From assembly GCA_900109895.1 (NCBI GenBank), contig FOBR01000010.1, positions 1 through 64,000 of the forward strand: a DNA stretch of 64,000 nt, given 5' to 3'. Made by a program: the position numbers and the translations under genes. The notes beneath the pieces are model-generated. The model had not been told where the DNA came from. It did no database searches and was given only the letters and a program-made list of their open reading frames with translations. Shown here one piece after another: positions 27,490-36,165 of this stretch. Numbering within the stretch: position 1 is the first letter of the stretch; each line of letters starts with the position of its first letter. The DNA is from a bacterium A37T11. Its GTDB lineage: Bacteria; Bacteroidota; Bacteroidia; Sphingobacteriales; Sphingobacteriaceae.

Positions 27490-28509
27490 TTAATAGCCCG
27501 ATTCAGTTAATATCCGTTGAGCATTGTGTTCTGAAAGCAGTTTGGGAAGCGTTATTTCAGAGTGTCGGCTCATGAATTTTCGTATGATTTGCCACCCAAG
27601 ATATATGGCTAGTTTAGGAGATGAATTTTTTCCAAACTCAGGTGTAAAGGGCTCTTCTTCCAAATATCGCTGAATGCGTTTATTGTCAGTATCGTAAACC
27701 AGCTTTTCCTCGATAAACCAATTCCACAAAGCATCTTCATGCGCATTTGCCCAGGCTATCTGCTGTGAAGTATAACCAATCTTTAAGCCATCATCAGTAT
27801 CTGCAGGCAACACAAGATCCATTATGTATAGAATTTTTCCACTGTAAATCATTTTTTCAAGCATTGTGCGATCTGCGTCTTGCCGCAGGTAAAGATCCTC
27901 CGTTAAAAATGTTTCTATAACGCGCGGAACAATGTGCTCAGGAGTAAAGCGTTTTGATAAATAAAAAGGGATGCTCTCACGCAAGGCAGGGTAAAATTCA
28001 GATTTGGCACCTAGAAACATGTCCAGGCCAATGCCAATATAATCTTCACCAACGGGTACTTGAACACTGAATCCTGAAAAAAAGCTGATTAGTCGGGGGG
28101 GGCTAACTTCAGGAAAGTAATAATGAAGCAGCTTAAAACTTTGTGTCAACTGTTCTTCATAATACGAAAGATCGGGGAATGTCTTTTTTACGGCAGTACT
28201 TAAGGCTCTAAAATCGGCAGTTTTACTAATGATTCTTAAATTACTAGCTGCAGTTAACGTATCTGCCGGATCCCCTGCTTTCACCATGTAGTTCATAAAA
28301 TCTTTATAAAATAAGCCAAATTGTTTTTGCCATTGCCGGTTTTTGGTTTCTACATTTAAAGGTACAAGGCTGTCAAGGGCCTGGTCAAACCGATCAATCT
28401 TTACCAATAGATTTATATGGCTGATATCTGGTCGCTTTTGGCCATTACAAGCAGCTAACAGCAATATAAAAAAAAAGAGGTAAGTTTGCAAATTGTTAAA
28501 ATAAGACAT
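27490..28509 (-). CDS. gldB: Gliding motility lipoprotein GldB
   Basis: The 339-residue protein has a lipobox (FFILLLAAC) and family features of GldB: IDRFDQALDSL near residue 38, a long middle with YIGIGLDMFLGAKSEFYP near 160-180, and QQIAWANAHEDALWNWFIEEKL near 250-270. GldB is required for gliding in Flavobacterium, though its exact role is unclear; it also occurs in non-gliding Bacteroidota. It is divergent from an outer-membrane barrel protein, and nadE follows that gene. Confidence 0.88.
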   Translation of the reverse strand: MSYFNNLQTYLFFFILLLAACNGQKRPDISHINLLVKIDRFDQALDSLVPLNVETKNRQWQKQFGLFYKDFMNYMVKAGDPADTLTAASNLRIISKTADFRALSTAVKKTFPDLSYYEEQLTQSFKLLHYYFPEVSPPRLISFFSGFSVQVPVGEDYIGIGLDMFLGAKSEFYPALRESIPFYLSKRFTPEHIVPRVIETFLTEDLYLRQDADRTMLEKMIYSGKILYIMDLVLPADTDDGLKIGYTSQQIAWANAHEDALWNWFIEEKLVYDTDNKRIQRYLEEEPFTPEFGKNSSPKLAIYLGWQIIRKFMSRHSEITLPKLLSEHNAQRILTESGY

Positions 28510-28593
28510 TTTTATGGCACGTTATCTGCCACGAAAATACTAAAATTACGGCTAATCAGGGTGGTCCTGAAAATACCCATACCAATAAATGTT

Positions 28594-29223
28594 ATGTCCA
28601 TAAAAATTAGAATCTGCTTAATTATTATTACAGGCTTTTTCATGTTAACTGCCCACGGCCAGAACTATTATCAATCGTCCTATGACTACAAACCAGTATC
28701 CTTTGGAATTACTTTAGCACCTCATATGGATTGGCTGGGATACGGGGATACTGAAGGATATGAAAGTAGTGCCAAATTTGGGTACTCTTATGGTTTAATT
28801 GCTGACTTTGCATTTTCAGAGAACTATTATTTTTCAACGGGGTTAACAATTAATACCATGAACCACGAAGCTGAACATGATGGGGTAAAATCTGAGTATA
28901 GGTTACAGTATGCAGAAATACCCATTGCCCTAAAACTTAAAAGTACCCAACGTTATTTTCGAAGCTATTACGGGCAATTTGGATTTTCGCTTGGCACAAA
29001 GGTAAGTGGTAAAGAAAAGTTATCGGGCGATGATGAACGTCGTTCTCTAGACGCAGACATTTTTCGGTTGGCCCTACAGATAGGTGGAGGTATTGAATGG
29101 CAGCTTGACCATAACTTGCATTTTTTGACCGGCCTCACGTATAACAACGGATTTACAAAGGCTATAAAATCGGGGAGCCCCAAAAACTCTTATTTTGCAT
29201 TGAACTTTGCAATCATGTTTTAA
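28594..29223 (+). CDS. PorT-like outer-membrane beta-barrel protein
   Basis: This 209-residue protein has a signal peptide ending in TAHGQ and alternating aromatic strands typical of an eight-strand OMP_b-brl barrel (VSFGITLAPHMDWLGYGDT, YYFSTGLTINTMNHEAEHDG, FALNFAIMF at the end with a terminal phenylalanine). The ATG at 28594 is favoured because an upstream one at 28486 overlaps gldB and lacks a signal at the N-terminus. It belongs to the broad family that includes PorT, but sequence alone does not show whether it is the type IX component. Confidence 0.75.
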   Translation: MSIKIRICLIIITGFFMLTAHGQNYYQSSYDYKPVSFGITLAPHMDWLGYGDTEGYESSAKFGYSYGLIADFAFSENYYFSTGLTINTMNHEAEHDGVKSEYRLQYAEIPIALKLKSTQRYFRSYYGQFGFSLGTKVSGKEKLSGDDERRSLDADIFRLALQIGGGIEWQLDHNLHFLTGLTYNNGFTKAIKSGSPKNSYFALNFAIMF

Positions 29224-29281
29224 ATAGATTAATTTTTGTGATTATGCCTCATCCATTATTTATCATTCATAATTCATAATT

Positions 29282-30928
29282 ATGATAATAGCGCTCGCAC
29301 AATTAAACTACCACATAGGAAATTTTGAAGGTAATACCGGCAAAATTATAGAAACGATAAATCAGGCTAAGGCGGTTGGGGCTGACCTGGTCGTTTTTGC
29401 CGAATTAGCCATTGGCGGATACCCGGCTAAAGATCTATGGCGTTCTGATGCTTTTATTAAAGATTGTGAAAATGCAATTGTACAAATCGCCGCAGTTTGT
29501 AAAGGAATATGCTGCATAATAGGAGCACCCGTAAGAAGCGGCAAGCAACAAACAAAGCCTTTATATAATGCCGCGCTAATGATGGGTGGTGGAACCGTAC
29601 AACAAGTGGTACATAAAGCGCTCCTTCCGGATTACGACGTGTTTGACGAGGCCCGGTATTTTGAATACGGCAAAGAATTCCATTGCGTGAATGTGGCAGG
29701 TACAAAAATTGCGCTAACCATCTGCGAAGACCTTTGGAGTGTTGCCGAGCCTAGGCTTTATGCATTGAACCCAATGGAAGAATTGGCACGCGAACAGCCG
29801 GATGCCATGATTAATATTGCAGCCTCTCCCTTTTCATATCAAAGTTTTGATAATAGAAGGGCAGTGTTGGAGCAGCACATATGCATCCAATCGATACCCG
29901 CCTTTTATTTGAACCAGATAGGAGGTCATGCCGATATTATCTTTGATGGTCGATCCATGGTCTACAGCAAAGAAGGAGAGTTGTTGGATGTACTCCCAGA
30001 ATTCCAGGAAAGCCTGCGCTACTATGAATTGACAGATCGGTCAGTCAGGGCTCTGCATAAACCAACTTCCTTAAAGCCGCAAGTCCCCCCCATTGCCCTA
30101 ATTCATGGTGCCCTTTTACTGGGTATTCGCGATTATTTTAAAAAATCAGGATTTACGAAAGCTCTTATTGGATTATCTGGAGGTATTGATTCAGCAGTGG
30201 TCGGGGCCCTGGCCTGCGAAGCTCTGGGACCAGAAAATGTTATGATGGTGTTAATGCCATCGCGTTATTCCAGCCAGCATTCCATTGATGATGCGCTTAC
30301 GTTGGTAAATAACACCGGTTGTCTTCATGAAATAGTGCCAATTAACGAGGCTGTGGAAGCCTTTGATCGCTTATTGGAAGGCCCTTTTCAACAGAAAAAA
30401 CCAGACCTTACCGAAGAAAACATACAAGCACGGATACGGGCCGTTATCTTAATGGCCATATCAAATAAACACGGCTATTTTCTTTTAAACACCTCCAATA
30501 AAAGCGAGGCAGCAGTTGGTTACGGTACCCTATACGGAGATATGGCAGGCGCGCTGAGCGTGATTGGTGACGTGTATAAAACTAAGGTTTATGAGCTAGC
30601 CAGATATATTAATCGCGACCGGGAGATCATTCCGGAAAATACGATCATTAAGCCCCCCTCCGCCGAGCTGCGCCCGGATCAAAAAGATAGTGACTCATTA
30701 CCTGAATATAACATATTGGATGAGATACTGCAGCTACACATAGAAAAAGAACAAAGTGCAGAGCAAATTATTACCGCCGGTTTTAGCCCTGACCTGGTAA
30801 TCCGGATATTAAAGCTTGTAAACCGTGCAGAATTTAAACGCTTTCAGGCTCCTCCTGTATTGCGGATATCGCCAAAAGGCTTTGGCGCAGGAAGGGTGAT
30901 GCCGCTTGTAGCTAAATATCCCTTATAA
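29282..30928 (+). CDS. nadE: Glutamine-dependent NAD+ synthase
   Basis: NadE converts nicotinic acid adenine dinucleotide to NAD+ using ammonia from its own glutaminase. The 548-residue protein has an N-terminal CN-hydrolase domain with glutamate in FAELAIGGYP, lysine in HKALLPDYDVFDE and cysteine in LTICEDLW, and a C-terminal synthetase with the ATP P-loop GLSGGIDSAVVGALA near residue 298. Conserved C-terminal KPPSAELRPDQKDSDSLP is present. It ends before a strong hairpin. Confidence 0.97.
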   Translation: MIIALAQLNYHIGNFEGNTGKIIETINQAKAVGADLVVFAELAIGGYPAKDLWRSDAFIKDCENAIVQIAAVCKGICCIIGAPVRSGKQQTKPLYNAALMMGGGTVQQVVHKALLPDYDVFDEARYFEYGKEFHCVNVAGTKIALTICEDLWSVAEPRLYALNPMEELAREQPDAMINIAASPFSYQSFDNRRAVLEQHICIQSIPAFYLNQIGGHADIIFDGRSMVYSKEGELLDVLPEFQESLRYYELTDRSVRALHKPTSLKPQVPPIALIHGALLLGIRDYFKKSGFTKALIGLSGGIDSAVVGALACEALGPENVMMVLMPSRYSSQHSIDDALTLVNNTGCLHEIVPINEAVEAFDRLLEGPFQQKKPDLTEENIQARIRAVILMAISNKHGYFLLNTSNKSEAAVGYGTLYGDMAGALSVIGDVYKTKVYELARYINRDREIIPENTIIKPPSAELRPDQKDSDSLPEYNILDEILQLHIEKEQSAEQIITAGFSPDLVIRILKLVNRAEFKRFQAPPVLRISPKGFGAGRVMPLVAKYPL

Positions 30929-30932
30929 AATA

Positions 30933-30976
30933 AGCCTTGATGGTAGTTGTTCCTAAAAACGACTACCATCAAGGCT
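30933..30976. terminator. Terminator between nadE and the DUF4136 gene
   Basis: AGCCTTGATGGTAGT at 30933-30947 has a perfect 15-base reverse complement at 30962-30976 with a 14-base loop, followed by ATATTTTTC. It lies between two converging genes and could serve both. Confidence 0.75.
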
Positions 30977-31003
30977 ATATTTTTCAAATCAACTCCTTCT
31001 TTT

Positions 31004-31582
31004 TTATTTACGGGCTGCGATGGGATAGGCCTTCATGATGTTTGATACAACACTCGGTAGATCATTGACTGCCTTTTCTGGATTGTCAACTTCACCTGAA
31101 CCACGTCCCTGCCATACAATCTTTCTAGAATTTGCATCAATGGCTTCCAGGATAATGTGCCCGGCACGGTATCTTTCACGCCCAACAGCACCTCCCCAAC
31201 CAAATCCACCTCCCCAACCCCATGGGCTGTATCCCCACCATGGGCTGTATCCCCAACCATAACCTCCCCATCCATAATAAGCGGGTTCATAAAACCGCCT
31301 GCTGGTATTGTTAACAATCGCTTTATAGCGAAATAGGAGTGCTGGATTGTCTTTCGTATAGGTTAGTCCCCTTGCAGCAAGTTCTTTATTGGTGGTTTCA
31401 ATAATATTGTCTTCTGCAATGGCATTATCATAATAAGACTTTGATAATGAGTCAAGCCCCGGCAACCATCCGTAGGTCTTATAATGTGAAAAGTCAGCAT
31501 TTTGACTTTTTGACGTGTAATAATTATACGGTGAACAGGCAATCATTGCCAATAACACCACTAAACCTGATATTCGTTTCAT
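31004..31582 (-). CDS. DUF4136 lipoprotein with Gly/Trp-rich repeats
   Basis: This 192-residue protein has a lipoprotein-like signal peptide (VVLLAMIACSPYNYY). The DUF4136 signature appears as DFSHYKTYGWLPG near residue 30 and LTYTKDNPALLFRYKA near 72-87. A central Gly/Trp/Tyr-rich repeat (WGGYGWGYSPWWGYSPWGWG) lies between these and the closing domain GHIILEAIDANSRKIVWQGR. Function is unknown; the family is widespread in envelope proteins of Bacteroidota. ATG at 31582 is preferred over one at 31597 because the signal peptide then begins MKRISG. Confidence 0.8.
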   Translation of the reverse strand: MKRISGLVVLLAMIACSPYNYYTSKSQNADFSHYKTYGWLPGLDSLSKSYYDNAIAEDNIIETTNKELAARGLTYTKDNPALLFRYKAIVNNTSRRFYEPAYYGWGGYGWGYSPWWGYSPWGWGGGFGWGGAVGRERYRAGHIILEAIDANSRKIVWQGRGSGEVDNPEKAVNDLPSVVSNIMKAYPIAARK

Positions 31583-31668
31583 CAGTTTTTCCTCCATTTA
31601 AATAAATGTATAAAGTTAAAAACTATTTAGATTATTAACAAGCTGATCTCAAATTTGTTACGTTAAAA

Positions 31669-33306
31669 TTATTTAACATTTATGCTTGGGACCAGTTTCC
31701 TCCGGAATAGGATGAGCAGCATGCTAAACAAAGTTCCAAAACAGCCAAAATAAGCTATATAATCGCCTGTACGGACATAAAAGGTAAGTTCCTCGTTTAA
31801 ATTAATATCGGCTTTGATGGCAATTGGCTGCCACCAATTGGTTTTTTGCACTACATCTCCGCGTTGGTTGATGAAGGCTGAAATACCAGTATTGGCAGCG
31901 CGAACTATCCAGCGACGAGTCTCAATGGCGCGCAATTTGGCATAATCGAGGTGCTGGTCTTTACCACTGGTGTTTCCCCACCAACCATCGTTGGTGATCA
32001 CGGCAATAAATTGTGCTCCTTTTTTAATATATAGGCCAACATAAGCGCCCCAGATTGATTCATAACAGATAACAGGGGCAGTACCGATGCCGCTCTGAGA
32101 ATAAAAAACATTCGGTTCTTTTTGTGAGCCATAACCTCCAGTTGTGCCACCAAATGCCGCAAAAAGCGGTTTCATAAATGCAAGGGCTTTCATAAATGGC
32201 ATACGCTCTACTGCGGGTACCAGTTTTGATTTGTGGTAAAACTGTACTTTGCTCGAATTGTCAATTAGTACTGCAGCATTGAAGCTGTCGTAGAACATGC
32301 CTGGCCTCGCTTCACGTGCTGTAGTAGTCTCCGCTTTGGAATAAAGGCGGTAGCTTTCAATTCCAGAGAGAAGGTTGCTGTTTTTATAAGGTGCCAGGAA
32401 TTGAAGGATCTGTTTGTAGGCAGGTGTATTGCGTATTAGGGCTTCATCCACCTGTTCTGAAATGGCTGTTTCAGGCCATATGAAAAATTCGGTGTTTTTT
32501 TGAGCGGCCTTTTTAGATAACCCGATTAGGATTTCTAACTGTCTTTCAGGCGTTATATAGGGATGTAGGCCCGTTGGATCATCATATTTTCCATAGGGAT
32601 CAATGTTTGGTTGTACTACAACTACATTGGCTGGATCTTCCTTTTCCTGATAAGTAAAATAACGGATCAGTGATAGGCCGATGGGGACTATGATAATAGA
32701 CAAAGATGCCAGGGTAAGTTTTAATTTTTTTTGATTGGTTTGTTTCGCGATGAATAGTGAAAATAATAGCCCGTTGCTCAGCCATATCCAAAGGGAACCA
32801 CCATATACACCGGTATACTCATACCACTGCACTAACGGGGTGGAGGCAGCAAAACCATTGCCTAGAGTCATCCAAGGGAAAGAAAGGTCCCAGCTTTGGT
32901 GCAAATATTCATAGCTTATCCAAAAACTGATCAGGCCGGCAAAACTGATTGCAAACGAATAGCGCCTGCGCAGCTGGTAATAAAGCCAAAAAGCCATGGT
33001 CATTAACAGTGCGCCGAGGCTGTATGGTATTAATGTTACCAGTGCTGCTGCATAAACAGGCATGACAGAACTGATCGCGTTGAAGACCCAGTATATGCTG
33101 CATGTGTTCCATAACAAACACGTAAGGCCGGCTACTAAAAATACTTTTTTACCTTTTTTAGCATAGGTGCTTTGAATGATCTGTTCGAGGGCATATAGTA
33201 ATGGAACAAAGGCGGCTAGTAATAGCGGCGAGGTATAAGGGATGGGAGGCCAGGCGAGCACTAGGATAATGGCACTTAATAGTGCCCATTTGAGCGATAG
33301 TTTCAC
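31669..33306 (-). CDS. lnt: Apolipoprotein N-acyltransferase
   Basis: Lnt adds the third acyl chain to lipoproteins in the inner membrane. The 545-residue protein has about six N-terminal membrane helices, a periplasmic CN-hydrolase domain with the catalytic glutamate in FIWPETAIS, lysine in FYHKSKLVPAVERMPF and cysteine in APVICYESIWG, and a final membrane helix. It supports the lipoproteins in this window (PorW/SprE, GldB, DUF4136). It lies 2 bases after the upstream PH/SHOCT-like gene. Confidence 0.95.
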   Translation of the reverse strand: MKLSLKWALLSAIILVLAWPPIPYTSPLLLAAFVPLLYALEQIIQSTYAKKGKKVFLVAGLTCLLWNTCSIYWVFNAISSVMPVYAAALVTLIPYSLGALLMTMAFWLYYQLRRRYSFAISFAGLISFWISYEYLHQSWDLSFPWMTLGNGFAASTPLVQWYEYTGVYGGSLWIWLSNGLLFSLFIAKQTNQKKLKLTLASLSIIIVPIGLSLIRYFTYQEKEDPANVVVVQPNIDPYGKYDDPTGLHPYITPERQLEILIGLSKKAAQKNTEFFIWPETAISEQVDEALIRNTPAYKQILQFLAPYKNSNLLSGIESYRLYSKAETTTAREARPGMFYDSFNAAVLIDNSSKVQFYHKSKLVPAVERMPFMKALAFMKPLFAAFGGTTGGYGSQKEPNVFYSQSGIGTAPVICYESIWGAYVGLYIKKGAQFIAVITNDGWWGNTSGKDQHLDYAKLRAIETRRWIVRAANTGISAFINQRGDVVQKTNWWQPIAIKADINLNEELTFYVRTGDYIAYFGCFGTLFSMLLILFRRKLVPSINVK

Positions 33307-33308
33307 GT

Positions 33309-33965
33309 TTAAAACTGAGATAGCAATTCGTTTTTCTTGGCCTCATACTCACCTTGGGAGATCAACTCTTGTTCAAATAAGGATTTTAGTTTTTTGAGCT
33401 TTTGGGTTAGTTCATCTTCTGGGGTTTTTTCTGGGAGTTCTGGGGTCTTCAGCTGAGGCTCTTCTTCTGGGGATAATGGGCGATCTGCTTTAAAGGACGG
33501 CTCTGCGGGCTCATGTGGTACCTGTATGGGTGTAATACTGACTTTTTTTAGCTCTATTTCTTGTTGACGTTCCAGCTCCCGCTGTTTTTCTAAGGCTTCT
33601 GTAGCTAGTTGATACAGTTTACGGACTTGGATTTTTGGCAGGTAGTCTATGGTTAAGTTTTCTCCGTTGGCAGGTACGACCGTAAATTTTGAACCAATTA
33701 ACTCTTCTTTAAAAGCCACTTCTTTCACCTGCGCCCAGGTAAAAATATCAAAATTAGTGGTTAGACCCAGTTTAGCTGCTTCGCATAAAAATATGCGTTT
33801 ATTGCTGAGCACTATGCAATCAGGAAGCAAGGTGACGCCCAATTTTTTTTGGACTGCAATGTACGTGATGATTTCGCCGGAAGCCAGCATGTCCTGCAGT
33901 TTAGTGAGGGTTTTTTCTACTGTTTTTGGATCCTGCTCCTCGATGATATATTGATCAATATTCAT
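33309..33965 (-). CDS. PH-like and SHOCT domain protein
   Basis: This 218-residue soluble protein has an N-terminal region resembling bacterial PH domains (VTLLPDCIVLSNKRIFL near 46-62 and FDIFTWAQVKEVAFKEEL near 73-90). A charged helix follows with ERQQEIELKK, then a proline/glutamate-rich linker. It closes with the SHOCT motif KLKKLKSLFEQELISQGEYE. Such proteins may bind membranes or oligomerise; function is unknown. It is immediately upstream of lnt, so cotranscription is likely. Confidence 0.7.
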   Translation of the reverse strand: MNIDQYIIEEQDPKTVEKTLTKLQDMLASGEIITYIAVQKKLGVTLLPDCIVLSNKRIFLCEAAKLGLTTNFDIFTWAQVKEVAFKEELIGSKFTVVPANGENLTIDYLPKIQVRKLYQLATEALEKQRELERQQEIELKKVSITPIQVPHEPAEPSFKADRPLSPEEEPQLKTPELPEKTPEDELTQKLKKLKSLFEQELISQGEYEAKKNELLSQF

Positions 33966-34004
33966 ATAACTCCACTATTTTCTGGCGTATTTTAGGGTGC
34001 TAAA

Positions 34005-34670
34005 TTACGAAATTCCTTGTATACAAATGACGAATTCTCCCTTCACAATGTTGTTTTCAAAATATTCTTTTACTACTCCCAAGCTTCCTCGTATGGTTTC
34101 TTCATAAATTTTGCTAATCTCCCTTGAGACTGATGCTAGCCTTTCCTCGCCAAAAACACCGATAAATTCTTCCAATGTTTTTAAAATGCGGTAAGGAGAT
34201 TCATAAAAAATCATAGTGCGGTCTTCGTTTACCAATGATTTTAGCCGGGTTTGCCGACCCTTTTTTACCGGCAAGAATCCTTCGAAGCAAAATCGATCAG
34301 TTGGCAAACCTGATGCAGCCAGTGCAGGTACAAATGCGGTAGGGCCTGGTAGGCAACTTACAGGTAGCCCATTTTTAATAGTTTCCCTAACCAATAAAAA
34401 GCCGGGGTCAGATATAGCGGGTGTACCTGCATCAGAAATGAGAGCTATTGTTTTTCCCTCTTTAAGGAAACGGACGATTTCATTGACAGCTTTGTGTTCA
34501 TTGTGTTGATGATGGGCAAACAATTTTTTATCAATACCAAAATGCTTCAATAAAGGGGCGCTCGTTCGCGTGTCTTCCGCCAAAATAAAATCAACCTCCT
34601 TCAGGATACGAAGGGCCCTGAGGGTAATGTCTTCAAGATTGCCGATCGGGGTTGGAACTAAATATAACAT
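34005..34670 (-). CDS. rsmI: 16S rRNA (cytidine-1402-2'-O)-methyltransferase
   Basis: RsmI methylates the 2'-hydroxyl of C1402 in the ribosomal decoding centre. The 221-residue protein has the tetrapyrrole-methylase fold: LYLVPTPIGNLEDITLRAL at the start, AEDTRTSAPLLKHFGI, then SDAGTPAISDPG for S-adenosylmethionine binding near residue 79, and VSREISKIYEE near 177. It is slightly short (some members carry a C-terminal extension) but typical for Bacteroidota. It is divergent from serS. Confidence 0.95.
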   Translation of the reverse strand: MLYLVPTPIGNLEDITLRALRILKEVDFILAEDTRTSAPLLKHFGIDKKLFAHHQHNEHKAVNEIVRFLKEGKTIALISDAGTPAISDPGFLLVRETIKNGLPVSCLPGPTAFVPALAASGLPTDRFCFEGFLPVKKGRQTRLKSLVNEDRTMIFYESPYRILKTLEEFIGVFGEERLASVSREISKIYEETIRGSLGVVKEYFENNIVKGEFVICIQGIS

Positions 34671-34705
34671 TACGATTTACGATTTACGATTTACGATTTA
34701 CGATT
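34671..34705. repeat. Five tandem TACGATT heptamers
   Basis: The unit TACGATT is repeated five times perfectly from 34671 to 34705, directly upstream of the rsmI start codon. It is followed by a T/C-rich stretch with GCTTTC-type units up to 34800. There are no CRISPR-type spacers. It may be a slippage-prone spacer within the rsmI-serS divergent promoter region. Confidence 0.9.
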
Positions 34706-34768
34706 TTGTGTGGTGTGTACTTCTTCATTCAAATTACAGGCTTCACGCTTATTGCTTCACGCTTTTTT

Positions 34769-34802
34769 TAGCTTTCTGTTTTCTGCTTTCCGCTTTCCGC
34801 TT
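34769..34802. repeat. Degenerate GCTTTC-type repeat tract
   Basis: Units GCTTTCTGTTTT, CTGCTTTCCGC and TTTCCGC are strung together. Very similar T/C-rich sequence appears at 51855-51877 after gap and at 53229-53280 before mraZ, so this looks like a dispersed intergenic repeat type. Confidence 0.6.
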
Positions 34803-34809
34803 ATCTTTG
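34802..34809 (+). promoter_or_regulatory. Candidate serS promoter (-7 box)
   Basis: TATCTTTG matches TAnnTTTG and lies 16 bases before the serS ATG, implying a very short leader. The upstream -33 region would lie in the repetitive GCTTTC tract. Confidence 0.5.
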
Positions 34810-34825
34810 TCCCAAATTTAAAAAT

Positions 34826-36097
34826 ATGTTGCAAGTTAGTTATATCCGCGAAAACAGAGAGAAAGTTTTGGAACGTTTAGGTGTCCGCAACTTCAGCCAG
34901 CTTGGACTGGTCGATGAGATTATTGTTTTGGATGAGGCTAAAAGGTCACTTCAGGTTCGTTCTGAGACGCTTTCGATGGCGGCTAATGCTGCAGCGAAAC
35001 AAATTGGCGAGTTAATGCGACAGGGGGATAAACAGGAAGCTGAACGTGTAAAAGCTGAAAGTTTGCATTTTAAGGAGCAAATAAAAAGCTTAACCGAAGA
35101 TTTGGCCAGGGTAGAGGAGGAGTTGCTACAAAAAGTGGTGTTGTTGCCTAATTTACCCCATGCGTCAGTTCCTGCTGGTACTAGCGCTGATGATAATGTG
35201 GTTGTTTTAGAAAATGGTCAGGTTCCTGAACTTTCGGCTAATGCGCTTCCGCACTGGGAATTGGTAGCAAAATATGACATTATCGACTTTGAACTGGGCA
35301 CAAAGATTACCGGTGCGGGTTTTCCAGTATATAAAGGAAAAGGTGCTCGGCTGCAACGGGCATTGATCAACTTTTTCTTGGACGAAGCTTTTAAAGCGGG
35401 TTATCAGGAGGTACAGCCTCCCATATTGATCAATGAAGCGTCTGGATTTGGAACGGGCCAATTGCCGGATAAAGAGGGACAGATGTATTATATTGGGGAA
35501 GATAAATTATACCTGATCCCAACCGCTGAGGTTCCTGTAACTAACCTTTACAGAGATGTGATTGTCAAAGAAGAGCAGTTACCCATCATGCATACAGCCT
35601 ATACACCTTGTTTTCGCCGGGAAGCGGGATCATACGGCGCGCACGTTCGGGGCTTAAACCGTCTTCACCAGTTTGACAAAGTAGAGCTCGTCCAGATCGT
35701 GCATCCTGAAGGGTCTTATCAGGTATTAGAAGAAATGAGTAGTTATGTACAGACATTACTGCAAAAGCTTGGCTTGCCCTATCGTGTGTTGCGCCTATGT
35801 GGTGGCGATATGGGTTTCACTTCAGCAATGACCTATGATATGGAAACATGGAGTGCTGCCCAGCAACGTTGGTTAGAAGTTTCTTCTGTATCAAATTTTG
35901 AAACCTTCCAAAGCAACCGCCTCAAAGTACGTTTTAAAGGATCCGATGGAAAAATGCAGCTAGCGCACACCCTTAACGGAAGTGCATTGGCGTTGCCTAG
36001 AATCGTTGCTACATTATTAGAAAATAATCAGACGGATCGGGGTATTAAAATTCCAGAGGTATTGGTGGCATATACGGGTTTCGAATGGATTGATTAA
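34826..36097 (+). CDS. serS: Seryl-tRNA synthetase
   Basis: SerRS charges tRNA-Ser. The 423-residue protein has an N-terminal long antiparallel coiled coil (residues about 30-110) that grips the tRNA long arm, and a class II catalytic core with motif 2 in TPCFRREAGSYGAHVRGLNR near residue 258 and motif 3 in LNGSALALPRIVATLLEN near 387. Full length. It converges with fabI across a shared terminator. Confidence 0.97.
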   Translation: MLQVSYIRENREKVLERLGVRNFSQLGLVDEIIVLDEAKRSLQVRSETLSMAANAAAKQIGELMRQGDKQEAERVKAESLHFKEQIKSLTEDLARVEEELLQKVVLLPNLPHASVPAGTSADDNVVVLENGQVPELSANALPHWELVAKYDIIDFELGTKITGAGFPVYKGKGARLQRALINFFLDEAFKAGYQEVQPPILINEASGFGTGQLPDKEGQMYYIGEDKLYLIPTAEVPVTNLYRDVIVKEEQLPIMHTAYTPCFRREAGSYGAHVRGLNRLHQFDKVELVQIVHPEGSYQVLEEMSSYVQTLLQKLGLPYRVLRLCGGDMGFTSAMTYDMETWSAAQQRWLEVSSVSNFETFQSNRLKVRFKGSDGKMQLAHTLNGSALALPRIVATLLENNQTDRGIKIPEVLVAYTGFEWID

Positions 36098-36104
36098 TTA
36101 TTTT

Positions 36105-36155
36105 AAAAAACTGCTAGCCCAGCCGCAGCAGCAGCGTTGGGTTAGCAGTTTTTTT
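36105..36155. terminator. Bidirectional terminator between serS and fabI
   Basis: AAAAAACTGCTAGCCCA from 36105 pairs, with one or two mismatches, with TTGGGTTAGCAGTTTTTTT ending at 36155. The loop is CAG-repeat-like. A-tract and T-tract on the two sides fit function in both directions. Confidence 0.8.
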
Positions 36156-36165
36156 ATGGAGACTA

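Noticed and set aside
34671-34705. CRISPR array
   Set aside because: The repeats are heptamers with no spacers and no cas genes are nearby.
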